DNA of 33,411 nt, taken from Fuerstiella sp. GTDB taxonomy: Bacteria; Planctomycetota; Planctomycetia; Planctomycetales; Planctomycetaceae. Under the pieces are notes generated by a model, which saw only the letters and a list, made by a program, of their open reading frames with translations, was not told where the DNA came from and did no database searches. The stretch spans positions 1 to 33,411 of the forward strand of contig JAQWLN010000019.1 of assembly GCA_029247265.1 (NCBI GenBank), in the 5' to 3' direction. A program made the position numbers and the translations under genes. Shown here piece by piece: positions 27,557 through 33,411 of the stretch (its first letter is position 1; each line of letters begins with the position of its first letter).

Positions 27557-28938
27557 CGGTCGTCTCGTATTGTGAGTGCTTCTTTAAGAACGCGACCATC
27601 GCTGTCTATTTGCAGGCCGAGCAGATACGCAATCGTCGGGGCAACGTCCACATTCCTAATGACTTCCAGTTTCGTGCCGGATTGGATGCCTTTACCGGCA
27701 GCAACAAATGTCGCGTGCATGTAGTCCGGTCGCGGATCGTGACCGTGAGAACCTTTGTGTCCGCCCGCATCAGCAACGGCATCCCCCTTAACGCTGTTGT
27801 CGAAAGAGTAGCCCGGGCCGGTCGTCAACACAAGGTGCGGGGCTTCCGGATTACTGCCGGGATCAGGCACACCCAGTCGCTTGAATTCGCCGGGACCCAT
27901 TACATTCAGTACGCCTTCGACGTCGGCAAGTTTGTCAGCCAGCGTAGCAGTAATCTCAGAGCGTTTTGCATCGTCCAGAATGTAGACAAAGGCCGATCCT
28001 CCCTGAGCGACACACCAGGCACTACGTTGTGTGACTTTGCTCTTCTCGTCCGTCTGAATCAGGCCCAGTTCTTTCAGCACGACGTTTGGTCGAATCAACT
28101 TTTCATAGGGTGCGAATCCATGGTCAGAAACGACGAACATTGTTGAATTCCCCGCGAACGGCGGCTGCTGCAACGCGTCCCAGATCTCGCCCAGTCGCTG
28201 ATCGCTTTCCGCCACGGCTTGGTACGCAGCCGGTGTGTTGGGGCCGTAACCATGTTCCACACCGTCCGGAGTAATCAGATGCAGCAAAATCAACTCGACC
28301 TTATGTTGAGTCAACAGGTGCTTGGTGACCTGGGTATATACGATATCTCTGTTGGTGGAATGCTGTTTCCCCCAGCCCCATTCACCGAGTTTGGAAATAT
28401 CGATCTCAGCTTCGGCCAGTTCGTCGGCGAAACCAGGCGTTGTATAACGCGCATGGATTTCGGTCCTGTTCGAATCCGGAATCATAAAGTTCAGCGTGGA
28501 CGCTCCGTTCGAACACGGCCAGATAACACTGGCCGTTGACAGACCGGCATTATGAGCAATGTCATAAAGCGTCGGGACGCGGATGGCTTCATCTTTGGTA
28601 AGTACCGGGTCCCCGATGTACTTGACCTCCTGCTGCGTTTCGCGATTCCAGACGGAATTTCCAATGACACCGTGGCGGGCCGGGAACGTTCCTGTGACCA
28701 GCGACGTATGCGACGGCCACGTGACACTGGGAAACGTCGTGACCATCCCTTCCGCAGAAACCCCCTGCTTCGCGATGGATCGAAGATTCGGCATGTCTGC
28801 ACGCACATCGGTCAGATAGCTTGCAGAAAGTCCGTCAACGCTCACCAGCACCACGTGCCTGACATGCCGATCAACAGCACGCACTGTCGGAGCGGTGATG
28901 AATAACGAAAGAGCAAGGATAAAAGTTAATTGCGACAT
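27553..28938 (-). CDS. Secreted type I phosphodiesterase/nucleotide pyrophosphatase-like enzyme
   Basis: From the ATG at 28938 the protein has 461 residues with a clear signal peptide (QLTFILALSLFITAPTVRA, about residues 3-21). It belongs to the alkaline-phosphatase superfamily, NPP branch: metal-binding Asp35 in VSVDGL, nucleophile Thr73 in FPSVTWPSHTSLVTG, HLITPDGVEHGYGP, VVSDHGFAP and a late HGHDPRPDYMHATF. Such enzymes hydrolyse phosphodiesters or pyrophosphates such as nucleotides and phospholipid head groups. An ATG at 29013 would add 25 residues before the signal peptide and is rejected. Its TGA stop overlaps the TTG start of the next gene. The upstream CoA ligase gene lies 159 bases away on the same strand. 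The precise substrate is unknown. Confidence 0.9.
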   Translation of the reverse strand: MSQLTFILALSLFITAPTVRAVDRHVRHVVLVSVDGLSASYLTDVRADMPNLRSIAKQGVSAEGMVTTFPSVTWPSHTSLVTGTFPARHGVIGNSVWNRETQQEVKYIGDPVLTKDEAIRVPTLYDIAHNAGLSTASVIWPCSNGASTLNFMIPDSNRTEIHARYTTPGFADELAEAEIDISKLGEWGWGKQHSTNRDIVYTQVTKHLLTQHKVELILLHLITPDGVEHGYGPNTPAAYQAVAESDQRLGEIWDALQQPPFAGNSTMFVVSDHGFAPYEKLIRPNVVLKELGLIQTDEKSKVTQRSAWCVAQGGSAFVYILDDAKRSEITATLADKLADVEGVLNVMGPGEFKRLGVPDPGSNPEAPHLVLTTGPGYSFDNSVKGDAVADAGGHKGSHGHDPRPDYMHATFVAAGKGIQSGTKLEVIRNVDVAPTIAYLLGLQIDSDGRVLKEALTIRDDR

Positions 28939-29097
28939 TTTTTCAATGGTTTCTCGGGGGGCGGAAGGTGAGGTGTAAACAGCAGGTCGCAGCGGTACGG
29001 TGCCATCGGACACAGTACGGGAAAACTCATAACGTCGCAGTATTCCGTATTCAACTCGACGAGTGAAGCGACCAGGGCTCCAGCGGCGGTGCGCACT

Positions 29098-30588
29098 TTA
29101 AAACAATTCCTGCACATCGGGTTTGGTGACCTTGCCCATCGCATTGCACGGCAGGCCACTGACGACACGCAGCCGTTTAGGGATCTTGTAATGTGAAAGG
29201 CGATCGTCACACCACATTTTCAGGTCGTCGCTGGTGAGCTGTTCAGCATCCTGCAGCACCACAGCAGCAGCAACGGCTTCTCCCCAGATGTCGTCCGGGA
29301 CCCCAACAACGGCGCATTCCTGAATGGACGGATGCTGCAGCAGGATCGACTCGATTTCCAGCGCGGATAACTTGTATCCGCCGCTCTTGATGATATCGAC
29401 CGACTGACGGCCCATAATGCGCAGGTAGCCTTTTTCGCGCACGGCAATATCCCCCGTGCGAAACCAGCCGTCGGAAAAAGAATCGGCCGTCACGTCAGGG
29501 CGATTCCAATACTCAACAAACACGGACGGCCCGCGAACCTGGATCTCACCGGGTTCGTCTTCGGCATCCACGACTTCACCCGATTCCGACATGAGTCGGA
29601 CCTCAACGCCGGGCAGAGGCACACCGACGCTGCCAGGTCGTCGTTCTCCATCGTAGGGATTGGACAGGGCCATGCCGATTTCCGTCATCCCATAACGTTC
29701 CAGCAGTTCCTGCCCGGTCAGCTCTGTCCACTCGTGGTGGACGGTTGCCGGAAGTGCCGCTGACCCCGAAACCATTAACCGCATCCCCGCGAAACCGGAT
29801 ACGACTTCCTGTTTTTCGCCAGCGTCCATACCACCTACCGCCTGAAGCAGTTTTACGTAAATCGTTGGAACGGCCATAAAGACAGAGTACGCTCGTTCGG
29901 CAACGCGATTCAAAATTGCGTCTATGTCGAAGCGTGGAAACGTATCGATTGTCGCCCCCGACCACAGCGCGCACGACATCACGTTGATGATGCCATGAAT
30001 ATGGTGCAGCGGCAGGAACAGTGGAATGCTGTCCGAGGCCTGCCATTTCCATGCTTCAACCAGTGATTCAATCTGGGCCTGAATGTTCAGATGTGAGCTA
30101 ACCACTCCCTTTGGTGTGCTGGTGGTGCCACTGGTGTACAGAATCATGGCGTTTCGCTGCGGGTCAACTGATGGCAGCGATCCGCAATCGGTGTCGCCCA
30201 CATCTTCAACGACCATCAGACGCTGATCATGACGTTCACAAAGACCGAGGATTCTTTCCGCAAGACTGCGCGTCGTGACGACACAATCGGCGGTGGAATC
30301 AGTAAGTGCGTAATCGAGTTCCGGCTCCGTTGCCGACAGGCTCAACGGCACAGCGACGCCCCCGGCTCGCCAGATTGCCCACTGCACGGTGACGTAGTCG
30401 AGCCCCGTGGGTATCAGGTACGCAATACGCGATTCGTTCAGGTCGTCCGAACCGTTCAGCACCGCCACAGCAAGAGTCGCCGAACGATCCAGCAGTTCAC
30501 TATAGGTGCGTTCAACGTCATCAGACCGCAAAGCGACTGTGCTGCCGTATGACTGCGCTCGAGCAATTACCGGTAGTTCCTTCATCAT
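29098..30588 (-). CDS. AMP-forming acyl-CoA ligase, malonyl-CoA synthetase (MatB/ACSF3)-like
   Basis: The 496-residue protein has the adenylate-forming core motifs: LYTSGTTSTPKGVV (A3), LERYGMTEIGMA (A5), GWFRTGDIA (A7) and, near the C-terminus, PCNAMGKVTKPDV with the catalytic lysine (A10). Length and the segments DIIKSGGYKLSALEIES and PGSVGVPLPGVEVRL resemble malonyl-CoA synthetase (MatB/ACSF3), which activates malonate to malonyl-CoA with ATP and CoA. Other short dicarboxylic or acyl substrates are possible. The start is ATG ATG; AGGG lies just upstream, and the second ATG has the better spacing. It is the probable first gene of the minus-strand operon that runs to 24198. Confidence 0.93.
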   Translation of the reverse strand: MMKELPVIARAQSYGSTVALRSDDVERTYSELLDRSATLAVAVLNGSDDLNESRIAYLIPTGLDYVTVQWAIWRAGGVAVPLSLSATEPELDYALTDSTADCVVTTRSLAERILGLCERHDQRLMVVEDVGDTDCGSLPSVDPQRNAMILYTSGTTSTPKGVVSSHLNIQAQIESLVEAWKWQASDSIPLFLPLHHIHGIINVMSCALWSGATIDTFPRFDIDAILNRVAERAYSVFMAVPTIYVKLLQAVGGMDAGEKQEVVSGFAGMRLMVSGSAALPATVHHEWTELTGQELLERYGMTEIGMALSNPYDGERRPGSVGVPLPGVEVRLMSESGEVVDAEDEPGEIQVRGPSVFVEYWNRPDVTADSFSDGWFRTGDIAVREKGYLRIMGRQSVDIIKSGGYKLSALEIESILLQHPSIQECAVVGVPDDIWGEAVAAAVVLQDAEQLTSDDLKMWCDDRLSHYKIPKRLRVVSGLPCNAMGKVTKPDVQELF

Positions 30589-30731
30589 TTCCCTGTGTCA
30601 CTATGAAATCGCCAATGTCAGATGGGCGAATGGGAATATATACGGCGGGCGTTGAAATCGCACGAAACAGGGCGGAATCCGACATCCATCCAATGACGGA
30701 TCTGCTGCTGAGGCAAGGATTTGCGTTGACG

Positions 30732-30771
30732 ACTTGAGGAAAACTTCAAAGTTTAGTGGTTTTGCTCAAGT
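30732..30771. repeat. 13-bp near-perfect inverted repeat in a divergent promoter region
   Basis: ACTTGAGGAAAAC (30732-30744) and GTTTTGCTCAAGT (30759-30771) are reverse complements at 12 of 13 positions, with a 14-base AT-rich spacer. It lies between the minus-strand CoA ligase gene and the plus-strand Gly/Tyr-rich gene, without a T-run, so an operator or a leader hairpin is more likely than a terminator. The rest of this 287-base gap shows nothing else clear. Confidence 0.55.
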
Positions 30772-30875
30772 TCGTACGCCAGTCATGACGATTACGTTGA
30801 AAAGGTAACTTTCCCACGTGAAACCCGCCACGCGCCCATTCGGGATGCCGACTCAGGGATGAGGATCTTAGACTC

Positions 30876-31646
30876 ATGAAACGTTCGACTCTGCTGTTCG
30901 TCGCCACACTTATCATCGCATGTACGACTGCGAATACAGCCAACGCCTGCTGCCTTCCCTACATTCTGAACCCATTCGCATGGTTCGGTTTTTATGGCTG
31001 CGGCTATGGATACGGCGCCCCAGGCTATGCGGGAGCTGGTTATGGCTACGGCCATCCGGGGTATGGGGGCTATGGATATGGCGGGTATCAACCGGCGTAC
31101 AGAGGCGGCTACACACCGCAGGCGCCGATTATGAATTATCCGACGGCTGCTCCCGCTTGCAACTGCACAAGTGTTATCCCTCAGCAGCCGGCACTCACCG
31201 CTGTTCAGGTGCCGGTCACCACCTATCGAGCGGTGACTCAGTACGTGCCTCAGACCACCTATCAGACTCAATACCGCCAGGCAGCGATTCCGGCCTATCA
31301 GAATACGACCGCCGCATATGCACCGTCTTTTGGTGGTGGAGTCAATTATCCAGTCGCGGGAACTTATAACATTGCGCCTGCCCCGGCAGCTGCTGCCTAC
31401 GCTCCGACAACGGCTCCCGTGATGAGTTCGCCGACAGTCTACGGCAATCCGACGATTTACCAGGCAACTCCAAACGTTGCTACTCCACATCCCGCCGGTG
31501 ATGTTGCTGGAGACCATGAATATCCAATTCAGGGCATGGTGGCACCAGTCATTCCCAGCGCTCAGCAAAACGTCGTGCCGATTCGTAGAGTTTCATATGG
31601 TGTCACACCACGATCACCGGTTCGATACGGCAGCGTGGTGCGTTAA
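30876..31646 (+). CDS. Secreted Gly/Tyr/Pro-rich low-complexity protein
   Basis: The 256-residue protein has a signal peptide (MKRSTLLFVATLIIACTTAN then TANA, cleavage near 24), then Cys-Cys and a glycine/tyrosine-rich stretch (residues 41-79) of short GYG and PGY repeats. A Pro/Thr/Tyr/Gln-rich part with VPVTTYRAVTQYVPQTTY follows (about 111-128), a style common in planctomycete exported proteins. A C-terminal basic segment RRVSYGVTPRSPVRYGSVVR closes it. It is likely a cell-wall, surface or matrix component; no enzymatic motif exists. An antisense frame of similar length exists but lacks protein features. The gene is followed by a strong terminator, and an inverted repeat lies about 105 bases before the start. 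Confidence 0.85.
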   Translation: MKRSTLLFVATLIIACTTANTANACCLPYILNPFAWFGFYGCGYGYGAPGYAGAGYGYGHPGYGGYGYGGYQPAYRGGYTPQAPIMNYPTAAPACNCTSVIPQQPALTAVQVPVTTYRAVTQYVPQTTYQTQYRQAAIPAYQNTTAAYAPSFGGGVNYPVAGTYNIAPAPAAAAYAPTTAPVMSSPTVYGNPTIYQATPNVATPHPAGDVAGDHEYPIQGMVAPVIPSAQQNVVPIRRVSYGVTPRSPVRYGSVVR

Positions 31647-31706
31647 TGCAAGTCCGCTGGCGTCATTTGACTGGCCTGCCAGCGCCGAATGAGACGAAGC
31701 AGAATC

Positions 31707-31748
31707 AAGAGTCCCGGTTTCTTTAAGAGACCGGGACTCTTCTTTTTT
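31707..31748 (+). terminator. Rho-independent terminator after the Gly/Tyr-rich gene
   Basis: AAGAGTCCCGGT (31707-31718) and ACCGGGACTCTT (31730-31741) form a perfect 12-bp stem with an 11-base loop, followed by CTTTTTT. It lies about 60 bases after the stop codon at 31646. The stem would also work on the minus strand only weakly. Confidence 0.92.
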
Positions 31749-32219
31749 GATCGCATTTGTGCACGTTGCACCCGCCAACAGTCCTGCCATAATCGTGTCG
31801 CGAAGTTGTGAAGAGCGTGCCTGACGCGTTTTGCAGGGGTTCTTATCTCCCATTGTTAATGATAGCTATGCATTCATGAATCCGTCCCGTCATAGACGGG
31901 AATGAGATTCTTCGATCTCCGTTCGTCAGGTAACTGCCGTTCTGGTTTTTTGCACCACAAATACCTGTCCCCGGCACGTTAGTCTCTCGTGAAACCAACA
32001 GACTTCGAGTACAGTCGTGGCTGGCCCGGAGAATCAGTGCCTCAGGTCACTTCGCCAGGTGCGTCCTTGTGTCAGGTATCTTTGCGGCATTCATATCTTC
32101 ATCACGTCCAGAGCTATTGGACATCGGACTCACCTGCCGACGCAGGACGTGGCTGCAGATGCGGCCGTGCTGAAGTATCGCTGGTATTTGAGAACAATCG
32201 TTGAAATTTGAGGTTTGGA
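31749..32219. other. Intergenic region
   Basis: No convincing gene is seen between the terminator and the thioredoxin gene; a plus-strand frame of 71 codons (31989-32204) has no protein-like features. A small perfect hairpin at 31886-31900 is listed separately. The GAGG sequence about 10 bases before 32220 is the ribosome site of the next gene. Confidence 0.5.
31886..31900. repeat. Small perfect hairpin
   Basis: CCCGTC and GACGGG pair fully around a 3-base ATA loop. No T-run follows, so it is not a typical terminator. It may be part of a leader of the thioredoxin-like gene, but it lies over 300 bases upstream. Confidence 0.3.
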
Positions 32220-33086
32220 ATGAGTCAGGAAAGCCAGTGGATCCGCACAACCACGACGGAGACATTTAAAAAAGACGTTGTTGAACAATCGATGAGTTGC
32301 CCGGTGGTTGTGGATTTCTGGGCAGAGTGGTGTGGTCCCTGTCAGCAGCTGATGCCCCTGCTGGAGAAACTGGCCATCGAATTCGATGGTCGATTCATAC
32401 TGATGAAGATCAATGTGGATGAGTTGCCCGAGATTGCGGGCGCATTCGGCGTTCAGTCGATACCGTTCGTTATCGCCATGATCGACGGCCAGCCGGCAAG
32501 TCAGCTACCCGGAGTTCAGCCGGAACCGCAACTGCGTGAGTGGCTGGAGTCATTTCTTCCCTCTCCGGCGATGGAAGCCTACAACGCGGGACTGGCCCAT
32601 GAAGGTGCCGGAGAGCTGGAGACCGCCGAAGCCAGTCTTCGTTCAGCAGTGGAATTTGATGGTAACACTCCACAGTTCAGTATCGCTCATGCCCGCGTTC
32701 TGTTGACTCTGGATCGTGAGCAGGAATGCAAAGAGATCATTGACCAGCTGGAAACCCGTGGATTTCTGGAACCTGAAGCCGAGGAACTAAAGACTCAACT
32801 GGCCCTGCGAGAGAACGTGGAAGAATCCGGCGGAACCACGGCAGCGCGTGAAGCATTGCAGTCTGCCCCGGACGACACGGAGTTGCAGATCCGACTTGCC
32901 GAAGCACTGTGCATTGATAAACGATTCGATGAAGCCTGCGACATGCTGCTGACGGTCATTGCAAACGATCGAACGGAAGTTCGCGACAAGGCCAAAGAGG
33001 CGATGGTCGCCGTCCTTTCAGCAATGGGGCCAAAATCACAGCAGGCGTCCGACTACCGCCGCCGGCTGGCCACCGCCTTCTATTGA
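32220..33086 (+). CDS. Thioredoxin-TPR protein, CnoX/YbbN-like
   Basis: The 288-residue protein combines an N-terminal thioredoxin domain, with active site WCGPC (residues 37-41) and the cis-proline in GVQSIPF, with a C-terminal TPR-like helical region (about 118-288, e.g. AYNAGLAHEGAGELETAEASLRSA). This is the architecture of CnoX (YbbN), a chaperedoxin that protects substrates from oxidation and passes them to GroEL or DnaK. The E. coli protein has lost the CxxC redox pair (SQHC), whereas here both cysteines are present, so a true thiol-disulphide role is possible. The ATG at 32220 has GAGG upstream; a TTG 12 bases earlier is unlikely. The downstream neighbour is a convergent DUF1559 gene. 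No signal peptide is seen, so it should be cytoplasmic. Confidence 0.92.
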   Translation: MSQESQWIRTTTTETFKKDVVEQSMSCPVVVDFWAEWCGPCQQLMPLLEKLAIEFDGRFILMKINVDELPEIAGAFGVQSIPFVIAMIDGQPASQLPGVQPEPQLREWLESFLPSPAMEAYNAGLAHEGAGELETAEASLRSAVEFDGNTPQFSIAHARVLLTLDREQECKEIIDQLETRGFLEPEAEELKTQLALRENVEESGGTTAAREALQSAPDDTELQIRLAEALCIDKRFDEACDMLLTVIANDRTEVRDKAKEAMVAVLSAMGPKSQQASDYRRRLATAFY

Positions 33087-33119
33087 TCTGAGACGGCCTG
33101 CGCGGCAGCGGACCGGCAC

Positions 33120-33411
33120 TCAGAAACCGACCACCTTACCGTCCGCCATTGCGGCCAGGCGGCGCATCATTTCCGGGTCGATGTCCTCAGAGATAAAACG
33201 GACGGAACCATCAGCCATCAGGACATTGCAGCCACCGGGTGTCGGGCTGCCAATGCCGTCCGGTCCGTTGACATACGGTTCCTGTGTGAGAGATTTCAGA
33301 GTCCGAACTCCGGCGGCCCATGGAATATCAACATCGTTCGTTTCCGTGATCATGATCGTGTTCGACGTTCCGTCAGTGATGTCTCGAAAGCGTGTCTTTC
33401 GGTCGTAGCCG
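33120..33411 (-). CDS. DUF1559 protein (planctomycete, pilin-like secreted), C-terminal fragment
   Basis: Only the last 97 codons lie in the window; the 5' part is beyond the right edge. The sequence RFRDITDGTSNTIMITET followed by PGGCNVLMADGSVRFISEDI and DPEMMRRLAAMADGKVV matches the C-terminal half of DUF1559 proteins, including the motif with MADGS that defines the H-X9-DG subclass. These proteins have a type IV pilin-like N-terminus (outside the window) and are expanded by dozens to hundreds in planctomycete genomes; their function is unknown. Frame and motifs are unmistakable. Confidence 0.93.
   Translation of the reverse strand, partial: GYDRKTRFRDITDGTSNTIMITETNDVDIPWAAGVRTLKSLTQEPYVNGPDGIGSPTPGGCNVLMADGSVRFISEDIDPEMMRRLAAMADGKVVGF

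Noticed and set aside
30792-31568. Antisense frame of 258 codons opposite the Gly/Tyr-rich gene
   Set aside because: It has Arg/Ser/Ile-rich low complexity without motifs, while the plus strand has a signal peptide and terminator.
31989-32204. A 71-codon plus-strand frame before the thioredoxin gene
   Set aside because: No motif, no ribosome site and unusual composition.

Overview
The window reads as chromosomal DNA from a planctomycete. It carries three hallmarks of that phylum: a secreted PSCyt1/DUF1549 cytochrome at the left edge, the C-terminal end of a DUF1559 protein (DGTSNTI and MADGS motifs) at the right edge, and sulfatase- and phosphodiesterase-type enzymes with CxxCH proteins in between. 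Many starts lack a good Shine-Dalgarno sequence, and several are GTG or TTG. The phylum call is inferred from gene content; no search was run.

Layout. 1-5464 (minus): truncated PSCyt1 protein, a zinc phospholipase C-like protein, and gyrA with a TTG start and a hairpin in its leader. 5874-7282 (plus): two tandem paralogous membrane proteins. 7299-8714 (minus): a sulfatase. 8854-9480 (plus): rdgB, whose 3' end overlaps a convergent lipid/diacylglycerol-kinase-like gene that follows a HAD hydrolase. 11463-12590 (plus): LptF/LptG-type permease. 12662-14401 (minus): an exported SAM methyltransferase and a plant-type tRNase Z. 14782-16044 (plus): a secreted alpha/beta hydrolase.

16045-18007 is a gene-poor, decaying stretch. 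It holds a REP-like palindrome and a membrane-protein pseudogene with one stop and one frameshift. It ends at tRNA-Phe(GAA), which has a good promoter candidate, a rho-independent terminator, and a perfect 20-bp tandem duplication of its 3' end.

18155-20340 (minus) holds a deoxyhypusine-synthase-family enzyme and an extended SDR. Divergent from these, 20663-24146 (plus) is a tight three-gene cassette: a GHKL (MORC/MutL/Hsp90-type) ATPase followed by two proteins of unknown function. This is the best candidate for an undescribed, possibly defence-related system.

24198-30588 (minus) looks like a five-gene operon with overlapping start and stop codons: a malonyl-CoA-synthetase-like ligase, a secreted phosphodiesterase, a secreted CxxCH protein, a UPF0261/Tm-1-like protein and a PF09370-type TIM barrel. 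The last two correspond to the two halves of the fused tomato Tm-1 protein. The right end has a secreted Gly/Tyr-rich protein with a strong terminator, a thioredoxin-TPR (CnoX/YbbN-like) protein and the DUF1559 fragment.
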